Shown: positions 49,786-60,409 of the stretch, piece by piece
Layout of the letters: each line of letters starts with the position of its first letter
How positions within the stretch are numbered: the first letter of the stretch is position 1
From: Nematostella vectensis
Taxonomy: Eukaryota; Cnidaria; Anthozoa; Actiniaria; Edwardsiidae
Direction: 5' to 3'
DNA: 64,000 bases
NCBI RefSeq assembly: GCF_932526225.1
Contig: NC_064048.1
Span: forward strand, 9,758,515 to 9,822,514
The notes under the pieces: model-generated
The model's database searches: none
What the model was told of the DNA's origin: nothing
What the model saw: the letters and a program-made list of their open reading frames with translations, nothing else
Translations under genes and position numbers: made by a program

Positions 49786-50984
49786 TGAAAAGGTAATGCT
49801 AATTTGCCTTTTGTGCCCCTTTCCTATATGCGTTGCTTGGTTCGCTTCACTCATTGATGGGTTTTTACTCATCATAATAGATAGCTCAGAATTGAAAAAT
49901 ATTTATGTATAACATTGTTTTATGTTATAGCATGCATATCATTTGCATAATCAAATGTTTCGATTTATTCTCACGGACATTTTTCAATAAATCTAACGCC
50001 CTCAAATAATAGTCATTGTCAAGACAAGAACGTCGATCGATCTCTCCTTTTTATTGTTTACATTTGAAAATAGAGCTGTCTTTTCAATAGTCAGATATTT
50101 TGCGTCATTTGATAGTAAATAGGCGGTTAAAGCGATCACAAACATCTTGGTTAGTTATGCGAGATCCGAGCGTGTTACTGACATAGAGCTATGGCGAGTA
50201 CTTAAATCCAGGCTGTATGTTTGCGACTCCATAATTTTGCGAGAAACGAGATTAATCTTTTGTTATGCTATAGGTTAAAGTCACGCAAGGTCGTAGTTGA
50301 ATAAGCGGAAGATTAATGACGATGATGATAATAATAATAAAGATTAATGATGCGAGCAAGAAGTAAAAATAGTTTTAGTGAATATTAAGCACAGTGATCC
50401 AGGCTTACACTTAGGAGGGTGGGGTGGTCATTCCACTGCGCGCACAGCCCCCACCCCCCCCCCCCCCCCCCAGAAAAAAAGCTCCTACAAGTCATGCGGA
50501 ATATCCAGAGAAGGAGAAGGCGATATATAAAACACACGACGGGATTTAGCACTGATTGACTTATCAATGTAATGGTTAAGAATTGTACTGGAATTACTCG
50601 GGAGCAGGTAGCCCGACTTTAATTAAATTAGCAAATAAACATAAATAAACTACAAATCGAGGTTTCAAAAGCTGTAGAATCATGTTTATGTTCTTATGAA
50701 CATTCAAACGGCTTTCAGATACAAGGATTCAGCCGTTTTTATGCTAACCATGAACCACCGCGGGTTACGATTACATGGATTCTCGGGTGGAAACCTTATT
50801 TGAAATAGGTGTAAAAGGAAGCGGTTGAGCGCTATGCAACAAGCAGTCTGCAAATGGCGGATCCAGGGATGGTGACCGCCGGGTGCATGTGTGAATTTTA
50901 GTTAACATACAGGTCTATTTCTAAATAATCCAATAAATACAAAAAGCCAAAATTGTCGTGATCATGAACCAGAAGAATTAATAC

Positions 50985-51097
50985 AATACACCTAAAACTG
51001 GTGTTCGACCAAATTTTCGTAGACTTCTTAAGGGCAGTCCTGAAGAAGTCTTATTGACGAAAATTTAGCACAGTCGAATACCAGTTTTTGGTGTATT
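50985..51097. repeat. Foldback element
   Basis: AATACACCTAAAACTGGTGTTCGACC...AAATTTTCGT...AGACTTCTTAAGG on the left pairs with CCTGAAGAAGTCT...GACGAAAATTT...GTCGAATACCAG...GGTGTATT on the right, giving a near-palindrome of about 113 bp. A half copy is at 17388-17455. Confidence 0.7.
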
Positions 51098-54000
51098 CTA
51101 AATATTCCAATTCACAGGTTGGCAGGTTGGAAGAGGGGGGTAGAGTCGAGAGTGGGGCCCGCCCCATGTATCTGTCGACGCCCATGACTGCCCCCCCCCC
51201 CCCCATGAGACTTCGCTCGATATTTTTTGGATAGCGATGGCAATGAATAGAACGCTCAGTCTGGAATCGGAAATACCAACAACATGAGAGATATCTGATA
51301 CGGGGGAATTTATGTATCAAAATTTTGTTATTATATTTTTCAAAAAGATTAAATTTTAAAAACATATCTGAAGAAAAAAGAAGCAAAGAAATCAGAATGA
51401 TATGCAAAACCTGGTGCGCTTTCTAAGTCTAATGAGTATCGGGTTCAAGCTGAGCCAAGAAAAGAAATGAACGAAGATGTTAGATGTGAATTTAAAGCAC
51501 TAGCTAATACAGCGAAACATAGTAGAAAAAGAAAATATTCATAACATGACCCCAATTAATCCTGAATAAAAGGACTTTCTCTTTGCCCCTATATCATCTT
51601 TTATTTGAAAGCGTTTATATCAACTAAAATTGCCGACTCAAGCGCTCAAACAAAAAGTAAAAGTCGATCAATCATTTAAAACATAATAATGTAATTCTTA
51701 AAACGCCAATATTAAGTGACACGACTTCTGCGAGGAAACTTAGAGACTGACTTTGGCACTGAAGTCTATTTTTATCAAATAGAGGGTACGATTTTTATTC
51801 ATTATTATTTTTTTTTTTTTGCTTAAACGGATTGTGTAAGTTTTTATTTTTCACATTGTAAAGCACTTCTTTACCCATGGGTCAACACCTGTTACGGTTG
51901 CTACGTAACAACACCTTTAAATGCTCGCCCATTCCCGCATATTAGCTAGGAACCTCACTTTAGGTTCCAGGCACTTCGACCTAGGCGCTAAGAGTGTGTT
52001 AGTGCGTAAACGAAAGATTTCCACAAGTGTTAAAGACGCCATCTTTGGGGAAAAACACAAGAAAATAAGCCTTTGAGAACCCACAAAGGGGCTGTTTAAA
52101 AGACTTCCGAGGAAGGGCAATTCCAGGAGTGGAAAATTTGAAATTTTTCGAAGCAAAGTGGGGTAAGTTTAAGTGTTCGCGCATAATAGTTCATCCTTCA
52201 AAACACCAACAAATCCGGTTATATTAAACAAACTATTAGCTTCATCTTTTGCCTGCTATTATATTTCCGTCTATTCAATTACACCGTAGAAGTTGTTTCG
52301 GGGGCTTCTGTCCTCCGAAATTGAGTTTCGAAGCAATTATATGGATACCCTGCGTTTAGCCACAAAGGAGACTCGACCATGAACCACAATATAAAGGAAA
52401 AATTATTGTGCAGGATACGAACGTTTGAAAAATAGCTAGCTGAGCGTTCCAATGTCAGGTAGGCTCATTTAAGTAACGGAAATCCCCTTCGCAGCTGAGA
52501 TAAGAAAAAAAAAGCATTTTCCATATATTTTACTCCTATATACCAATATTAGATAGCGGGTTTTTTTTCAGATGTGACTTTTAATAAAAGCTAGCTAAAA
52601 ATAAGTTCTAAAGTAGTTCCCTACGTGATAGAGAAATTAAAACATTGTTATATTAAATAATGACTAGAACACATTTATGTTAGATGGCTTGTCGATTTTT
52701 ACCAATAAAAATACTTTGAGTAATTGATGTTGAAGTTGATATACGTAATCTAATCATAGAATATTCGAGTTTCGATTCCTTCTAAATGTTTAATTAGCTG
52801 TCGATTCTCGCATAACCCCTTGAGCTTAACTTCCCATACAAATTCAGTAGCCATATCATCCGCACCCCCAGGGACTGACACGAGAAATCATAGTATTTAC
52901 AAGTACGTAATGCCTGTGCGTTTTCTCGGGTTTTGACTTACAATAGACAGGCTCCCATACAACTGTTAGATCCGGAAGAATGCGTCTTTTTTAAAAGCAA
53001 GAATAAAACGCTTTATTTGACATTGTCGTAAAGTAGGATGTGAAAATGAGATTTTGACAATAGATAGTGTGGAAATTCAAATAACCCTTGTATTTCCGTT
53101 ATTACCTAGAAAACCAACGCTTTTTATTTGGCGAAATTGTTAAGTTTTTTTTTCATTATACTCTAATTTTTCACCTCAGGTAGAGATAAAACGGAAAAGA
53201 AGGAGTTGTTTTCTCACCCCTTTTCAAGGATAAATGCTTACGTTAGATGCTAATTTAGATCGTTAAAGATAACAACATCAGGGGATATTTTTTTCATTTT
53301 TACTCAATAAAGTCTACAAGGCAAAATCACAGCTAAGGCTAGCTCCTTCCTTCTTATAATCGGCTGATTGTCAGATCATGGAAAACAGCTGAGCCTTACT
53401 GGCCCCCGAGCTATATACTATGATATAGCTGAAACACCGAATCTCCGAATAACAAAAAACTAAAGCTGTGCTCAAATGATTGCGCACAGTTTTTGACATG
53501 ATGAGAAAAGTCAAATTTTTGGCCGATTTCTCGTTGTTTAAGAAGACAACCGCCTAAAATATTGCTCGTCCATTTTTTTGTTACCTTATACTGCTTGTCA
53601 TGCCACATTAATATTCAATTCTTATCTACGCTGACCCAAAAATCTAAGGAACACCTATATATTTCATAGCATGAAACCTTTTTTGACCGTTTACCATCAA
53701 CATCCCCGACAATAAATAATTTTCAAGTTATGTCCAACTGTTGCTCAAGCTCTAGGAATCCGTACAGTTTTTCTACTAAAATCTTAGCCAAGTATACTTG
53801 GTGTATTCGCTAAGTGATTGCCTCAAATATTTGCGGCTTGTTTTCGCTAAGCAAAGCTCGCTAAAACCAGTCATCATAGTATCTAACAGCAGACTAGACC
53901 AGCTCAATTAAGCTTTTGCCAAAGTTAATTATGAAGGTTACGTCACTTTTTTTCCCTAGATCTCTATGGCTTGATCAATAATGCATTTTTTTTGTGTGTT

Positions 54001-54640
54001 CAATATCGCATAGAGAGATAGACATATTTTGGCATTTTAATGACTATGATATGGCCAAGGCCTTTAAGTCTGACTATCATGTAGCAAGCGCATGCAAAAC
54101 ATGCGCGTACCCGGGATTAGCTGAGCGGGGTGCGCAGTTATAGAAAAAGCATAGTATTTGAATATCTATTAATGAGAAATGACCCACTTTTTCGCGCTGC
54201 GCCTCCTGCGCAGCCCCCTGTGTGGCGCCTGCAAAAGAACGCAATATGTCTGTCAGACTTGTGCGCTAGCGATTGTATTTCACATGCGCCCTATTACCCC
54301 ACCCCCACCCCCTTCCATGCCAGTAATACCTATATTGTCACTAGCATTTTTTTGTCGAGTCTTGCTTGAAATTTAGAGAAATATGTATTGCTTTGCAAAA
54401 TCATTCATGCACTCGCTCTTATCATCATCCTTAAAATAGCTTAAGGTTGTGTATATGCTTCATTTTAAAAACACATAAAACAAAATGTATCCAGAAAAGC
54501 AGTACTCAGACTGATGATGCAAGCCAACACAACAATCTGTCCCTTGAAATACGGCGGCTCTTGTCAATCTCCTCTTATATTTCTTGCAGCCTGGGACAAG
54601 ACTCAAGCAAGCTGCATGCGAAAACACACGACACTTAACA

Positions 54641-55762
54641 ATGAAGACGAACACTTCACAAACTGATAACACAAGTGAGACGTCCACAAGTCCACTCAGT
54701 ACTCCAATCTTCGAGATACAGCTCGTTTGTTACTCAGTCATTGCCGGCGTCAGTATTTTCGGTAATTCTCTAATATGGTGGAAGATTCATCATCGGCCAA
54801 GGCGGAGAATTAGCGATTTTTTCATCATCAACTTATCACTCAGTGACATTCTCACGGGTTTGCTGAGCATACCACTTGACCTGGCTGAGAGATTGTCGAA
54901 AGGTTGGCCTTTTTGGGGTTTCATGTGCAAAATTGTATATCCTTTGCAGACTGTTTTGATGGCAGTCACAGTTTTAACACTCCTCGGGATAAGTGCTGAA
55001 CGATATCGAGCAGTAATTACACCAATGAAGAGAAAGCCAACTAGAAATACCATTATTAGTATAATATGCATTTTATGGGGAATCAGTATTGTTGTTGCTA
55101 TTCCTTATATGACAGTGCTAAAGTATGACAATATGGAATGCTACGAAGTTTGGTCGTCAAGAGCGCACGTGGCCATCTATACTGTCTCTATCTTCGTACT
55201 CTTGTACGTGATACCGCTGACCATAATAACGCTTTGTTACGTAAGGATCGGTCTTCGACTTAAGCAGGACATGAGGTCATTTCGCAAAATCATGGCTCGT
55301 TGCTCTAGAAATCCTCACATGACTAATGTCCTGTCTCGACGTAGCGATAATAATTTGCATCTTTGTAAGGTTTTCGCGCTCGTGGTCATGGTGTTTGCAA
55401 TATGCCAGCTACCTAATCATGTGATCTACCTGTGGCATGATCTTGGCCGTGGTGGGGATTGGGTCTACTATTCTGATGTGTTACCGCTGTGTCACATACT
55501 GACGTATCTTAATAGTGCACTTGACCCCTTTGCTCTGGGAATGTTAGAGTGTGGATGTCTTGGAAATAGGAGGGTGTTTCTAAGAAGGGGTAGAGCTGAA
55601 CGTCCTTGGAATAAGAAGATGAACGAAGGGTCGTTGAGGCCTTTAAAGGAATCAAGTGGAAGATCTGACAGCAGCGATAATAATATCCAAGCACAAGGAG
55701 GGGGACAACCGAAGGCAAATAACATGACTCATGAGTTTGTGGACAAAGTGACAGTACTGTAA
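54641..55762 (+). CDS. Class A (rhodopsin-like) G protein-coupled receptor
   Basis: A single coding exon of 373 residues with seven hydrophobic segments. Family landmarks: two N-glycosylation sites in the N-terminus (N4, N10); GN in TM1 (N42); NLSLSDIL in TM2 (D69); C96 before TM3, pairing with C167 in the second extracellular loop; ERY at 120-122 ending TM3; P192 in TM5; FAICQLP in TM6 (252-258); and NSALDPFAL in TM7 (291-299), where the usual Tyr of NPxxY/DPxxY is Leu. The tail ends TVL, a possible class I PDZ ligand. The overall pattern resembles peptide-receptor-like GPCRs widely expanded in anthozoans; the ligand cannot be predicted. TTTCTTGCAG at 54580-54589 may be the acceptor of a 5' UTR intron. 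The start chosen is the first ATG in frame. AATAAA occurs at 56120. Confidence 0.95.
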   Translation: MKTNTSQTDNTSETSTSPLSTPIFEIQLVCYSVIAGVSIFGNSLIWWKIHHRPRRRISDFFIINLSLSDILTGLLSIPLDLAERLSKGWPFWGFMCKIVYPLQTVLMAVTVLTLLGISAERYRAVITPMKRKPTRNTIISIICILWGISIVVAIPYMTVLKYDNMECYEVWSSRAHVAIYTVSIFVLLYVIPLTIITLCYVRIGLRLKQDMRSFRKIMARCSRNPHMTNVLSRRSDNNLHLCKVFALVVMVFAICQLPNHVIYLWHDLGRGGDWVYYSDVLPLCHILTYLNSALDPFALGMLECGCLGNRRVFLRRGRAERPWNKKMNEGSLRPLKESSGRSDSSDNNIQAQGGGQPKANNMTHEFVDKVTVL

Positions 55763-55831
55763 ATACGAGAAGGCCCTCGAATAATTATCCAAATTTGGAT
55801 CTGCTCGCATGAAAACAATTTCTTCTTTGAC

Positions 55832-56147
55832 AACAAAGCTCAATTCAGATTCGCTTGCTTATTCTAAACAAATATATAATACTTTGAGATCAGAAGTTTG
55901 ACAATTTACTGTGATATTTTAGCAAATTGAGAACCTTCGACATTTAGCAGCATGTTGTAGAAAAGTGCCACTAAAATTTAGATTCTATAGTGTACATAAA
56001 AGTCAACAGAAAGCGTTCACCAATACCAATAACAAATCTCAATTCAAATTTGCTTGCCCTATCTCAACAAATATAGAATACTTTGAACTCGCTAGCTCGA
56101 CAAGTTAAGGGTTTCTTGAAATAAATTGAAAACTGTCGGCCATTTAG
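55832..56147. repeat. Diverged tandem duplication (200-bp offset) in the GPCR 3' flank
   Basis: AACAAAGCTCAATTCAGATT...TGCTT...AACAAATATATAATACTTTGA...CGACATTTAG at 55832-55947 is repeated at 56031-56147 with many substitutions. It is probably in or just after the 3' UTR. Confidence 0.75.
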
Positions 56148-56162
56148 GGGTGGACCATTAGA

Positions 56163-56356
56163 AATATGGGGGGAGGGGGTGGCATTTTTTGTGCATGTTT
56201 TTTTTTTCTAGGGCCCGGAGTGTGAAGGATTCTTTTTACTAGAAAGGTGTGCAAGTTAGTACTTGGAGTTCTGCAAGTTTTTTTTTTTTTTTTTTTTTTT
56301 GAAGAATCAGCCATGCACGTTTTTTTTTTTTTTGAATTGCCACCACCCTCCCATAT
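56163..56356. repeat. G/C-rich inverted repeat (MITE-like) abutting MITE copy A
   Basis: ATATGGGGGGAGGGGGTGGC...GTGCATG on the left is mirrored by CATGCAC...GCCACCACCCTCCCATAT on the right, with long T-runs at both arms (23 T near 56280). The right arm shares its last bases with the start of MITE copy A. Confidence 0.65.
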
Positions 56357-56661
56357 CAATCAATGGCTGTCGTTTTTTCTTAATGGTCTAAAAGAGCCTG
56401 GGGCGAGCGCGCGGGAGACCTGTGATATTCTAAAACGTTAGGGACTAGGCTCCATTTCCAAGATGGCTGCCAGCAAAAGCGTAGTAAACACGAATGCCTG
56501 CAAGTTTACGTGAAAATTCTCGACTTACAAAGTTCCAGAGCGATAAAAAAGCAAAAAATTGATTATAGCGGGACTCCCAAATATGGTATGTAGTGCCTAA
56601 TAAGGAAATGACCGAGCGAGCTAGAAAAACGACAGTTTTTAAAATAAGATTGATTGATATG
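56352..56661 (+). mobile_element. MITE family 1, copy A (best preserved)
   Basis: 310 bp with terminal inverted repeats CATATCAATCAAT...ATTGATTGATATG. CTCC flanks both ends (56348-56351 and 56662-56665), possibly a 4-bp target duplication. No coding capacity. At least four further copies occur between 45 and 50 kb. Confidence 0.85.
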
Positions 56662-56883
56662 CTCCCCAAATTTTTAATGGTCTACCCCCTAGTCCAAAAG
56701 GGCCCTGTGTTCATAGTGTTTGGCGGGAAATTCAAGCGAGTTCGCACGTCTACATTCAAGTCAAATGCAATCAAAGTTTTTCCAACACGTTTGTATGGGT
56801 ATGAAAAGTACTTTGAAATGATTGTTTACAAAATGGGTGCGCTTGGTCTCGTGCAAGACGCAAACAACATCTTCAAAAAGTGA

Positions 56884-58328
56884 TATCCTTTCAACATTGT
56901 GCTTTTTTATTTATTTTTTTGGCCTGAACATTAATTGTGATTTGTTTCAAAACCACGAAGTTCTGGACGTCATTTTGGTGCTGTGAGTTAGAAATACTTT
57001 TTGTGTCTCTGTGGAAAGCTCGAAAATGGCGCGTTTGCGAGTGATTTTTCTCGCTAAGAAAAAAATGTTGAATTGCAGCTTCTCTTAGCCTTAGCGTGGT
57101 TTTCAAAAAAACCCGTCAAATACTATTTAGCTTATTTAGTACTAATACACTGTAATGTCTTTGTTCTATTTTTTTCTGGCTTGACCATTATAACAATCAC
57201 ATTTTGCTTCTCGGGATTTTGAAAAACACTCTATCATTATAAAGTGGAAACAATTCCCGGTACCCCCTATCAGGGTGTATTTATTATATTATATATTATT
57301 ATTTATTTGGTAATAAACCCTACCGGTTTATTTAATATCCAGAGGGCGTCACTGATTTCTTTGGGCGTCGTCTCTTCTACATAATTTGACCAAGTGTCAA
57401 ATCAGACTTCTTGGTTCAGCCAGGGGCGAGGACGAGTCTCGGTATTGGAGCAGTTATTTTGCATACACAACCCAGGAGTCCAGGAAACATATTAAGCCAT
57501 GTTTTATCTGTGCAATGCACACTGTAAAACCGGGATGGTTGTTTCAACCAATTTAAATTGGTTTGAACCAATTGGAATTGGTTAATTCGACCAAAAAAAA
57601 GGTTGAAATGACAACCAATATAAATTTGGTTTTATCAACCAAAATTTTATTGGTTGAACTAGTTACCAAATTTTAAAATGGTTGTTTATACCATTTAAGA
57701 ATTGGTAAGTAATTCAACCAAAATAAATTTGGTTACATCAACCATTTTCTTTTAGGTTGAATTGACAACCATTTCTAATTTGCTATTTTGACCAATCATG
57801 GTTTATATTTCAACCAATTTGCAAACCTATATAAATCCTATATACATTTTGTTTTATGTTTTCCGCTTTATATTTATAAAGTGCTTTATGTTCCTTAACG
57901 TTCTAATGCTATAAGCGCTCACTTTTCGTCATCAACATCCCCGCTCATATATAATTTGCTTTCTTCCTCTCTCTTTCTTTCTATCGTGCTTTCGCTTTTC
58001 TCGCAAGCAGACGAAAGCCTTTAAGCCTTTTTGCATCATATATATAATCAACTGGAGGGGAAGGGCGGAGAGGGGGGGCACCGAAAATATGGGGGAAGCA
58101 TAAGGGGGGGGCATGCAAAATTTTGTTCCTCTTGAAGGGAGGAGCAAATTTCTTTAATTAAAATCCTCACACCACCCCCCCCCCCCCCCCCCCCCATCCC
58201 CCCTCGGGATAATAAATGAATTTTCCCTTAGCTAGGGATTTTCATTCGTGTGGTTCTTCAGTTTTCTAGTTCCTCCTTCTCCGTGAGAGATGCCACATAC
58301 TTTTTCCTTAGCGTATTTTAGATATATG
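56884..58328. other. Noncoding, repeat-rich interval
   Basis: Holds the AT-rich TTGGTTGAA repeats at 57535-57815 and a C-run near 58175-58195. No exon can be supported. Confidence 0.5.
57535..57815. repeat. AT-rich cluster of interleaved AACCAA/TTGGTT inverted repeats
   Basis: More than 15 copies of TTGGTT or AACCAA occur in alternating orientation, with phrases such as GGTTGAAATGACAACCA and GGTTTTATCAACCA that can pair locally. Several short hairpins in a row are possible. Confidence 0.8.
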
Positions 58329-59095
58329 CAGGGGCTTATAAGTAGGGGCAATCATCTGTATTATTTATAAGTGTCACGGCGTTTCCTAGGATCAGGCTAT
58401 TTTTAGACGCACGGATTAGCCAATCTGATGACAGGCGGGAAAGTTTAACTTTGTCTCAAGCAATCCAAAATGGCGGTCGAGAAGGGGGAAAACGACGCTT
58501 GCTTTTCAATGTTCCTACATCGTCATATGCCTCCAAATTTCTGAACCCTTTTAGCCACAGAGAAAAAAAAACATTTTTTCACTAGCCTCGGACTATTTAT
58601 TTCTCCATAAGTGGACTCAAACTTTGTTACGAGGACATTTTTTCTTGCTCTTGCAAAGCAATAAATTCGGAAATAAGTGATCATTTGTTTCGATCTCGAA
58701 ATTCTCTCGATGAGAGGCCATATTATCATTCATAAAATGTTTGATACTGCTAGTGAACTAATAATAGTGTAAGACGTAACATACAGTTGTTTATCGTCTT
58801 GTTTTTTGCTTTACATTTACATTAAACCAGCTCTTCAAAACTGTAAGTAATTTGTATATTTGTATAAGAAAGAATTTAGTCATGATGCGCATAAATATCA
58901 ACACTCATGACCTGCCCTGGACTTAGCTTACGCCCTGATCTGGTAAGAAACTGTAAAAAAATATCAATGTAGTATACTAACATAAAAGGCATTACATTTG
59001 TGTCTATTTTTGTAAATTCAGTTTCCATGTTTAAGCTAAATTCCAAAATTGATACTTGTTACTTACTCATTTAACTTATAATCGGTTATGAATAC

Positions 59096-59758
59096 TTAAG
59101 GTAATTCCCTTGAAATAGTTCTACAACCCATAATTTTTTACAACTTGGAATAAACAATATTGAAATTAAGGGCTTTCAAAAAATATTATAAAAAAAAATG
59201 GGGGTAACCAACCTTGTTTTCACTGGGGCGTATATTTGACGCGTTCTTACTGATCGAGCGAGGAAAAATCACAACTCTAAATTTTCGAAAGTAGTGCCAA
59301 TAGTCTTTAGAAAATTAAGTTCTATTTGTCGAGCTGCCAAAATCTGATCTCCCAAACAATAACCCGTAGTAGCAAACGTTCAAAACAAATCACATTTAAG
59401 AGATCGCACTAAAAGACACTGTTTTCGCCCCTATTTATACGGTAAAAAGCGCCATTTTGAAGTATTTTTATTACGGATTTTAAGAGAAAATAAACGAACT
59501 TCTATAAGCCAATTTTTTTTCTTCTTTCAGTATATCATTTCTCTGTATATATTTAACTATTTGAGCAAATAAAAAATGGGGGTAACCGACTTCGTTTTTC
59601 TGTCTAAGCGATTTTAAGTAAAAAACGCGCGCCTTTTGCTTTGTTTTCTCGTACAACTGTGGCGCGCGCGCACACTTAATACCGGAAAATTCGAACAAAC
59701 AGCGCGCGCCACTATGCGGAGAAGGGGTGCGCAGTGCAATTCAATGGAATTACCTTAA
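59096..59758. mobile_element. TTAA-flanked MITE nested in the long-TIR element
   Basis: The left end TTAAGGTAATTCCCTTGAA and the reverse complement of the right end (TTAAGGTAATTCCATTGAA) differ at one base. TTAA at both outer edges is the target duplication used by piggyBac-type elements. Inside, AAAAAATGGGGGTAACC occurs twice as a direct repeat (near 59195 and 59570). No coding frame. Confidence 0.75.
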
Positions 59759-60154
59759 ACTATTACATACTTACGGTATCTTAATTTGTGCAAATTTGAC
59801 TTTCTTTTGACTGACCTCTTGGCTGTACAGAAATCAACAATAAGATTTAAAATCATTGCAAAAAAGTCCAGGAGTGTATAAAAGCATGCATATCTGTCAT
59901 CCTTGCCTGTAATGAGACTTGCCATCACGGGCCCCATCATTATAGTAATGGCAAAGTAAAATCTTTCAAAAAAGTTATTCATGGAAAGATGATGCTGTCA
60001 CTCAAACAGTTTCAGGCTCTTAAAATATTTGGTTCACTTGGGGAAATGGACTCCTTATCAAATATTATAAGATTTTTTCTCAGACTGACATAACCTTTTT
60101 TATATAGACATGGGATCTATGGATTGTGATCCTTGGTTTCCTTTAGTTTGCTGA

Positions 60155-60409
60155 ATGGTTCTTTATCATTGTGCCAATTGTGTGATGATTATGATGATTA
60201 TTTCATCAGTCCATTCATTCCGTGTCAATGGTAGCACTGTGGAGTCCATTTTTAGTGTCCTAAGATTTGGAAGTGGTGAAAGCATCTTATATGGCCAAGC
60301 CTTGTCAAGCCAATCAACCAAAAGGATTTACAACAAAAAATTATATTTAGAGGAAGGATATAGAAATGTCATGATCAATGTAGAAGGGGCTAATAAAGTT
60401 ACAATATAA
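60155..60409 (+). pseudogene. Probable transposase C-terminal remnant
   Basis: The 84-residue frame contains SFRVNGSTVESIFSVLRFGS and GQALSSQSTKRIYNKK, resembling the conserved 'NGS.VE.IFS..K...GG.L....Y..AR' segment found near the end of some animal transposases. The location inside a long-TIR element supports this. The rest of the transposase is not recognisable. Assignment to a superfamily would need a profile search. Confidence 0.4.

Larger units (their letters stand above)
37138..54580. other. 17-kb region without a supportable gene
   Basis: Begins with the likely cyclin D promoter region (a CCAAT box in TTAGCCAATCAGAGC near 37490; no clear TATA box) and ends just before the GPCR. Only short open frames occur, none with a domain I recognise. 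It holds the separately listed repeats: a 95-bp tandem array, a 28-bp array, a perfect hairpin, several MITEs, a foldback and long C or G runs. Distal regulatory elements or small RNAs could lie here. Confidence 0.5.

Noticed and set aside
56593-56883. 96-residue open frame on the plus strand
   Set aside because: The first third is MITE copy A. The rest is unique but matches no domain I recognise and lacks support for transcription. It could be a gene fragment, but I cannot support it.
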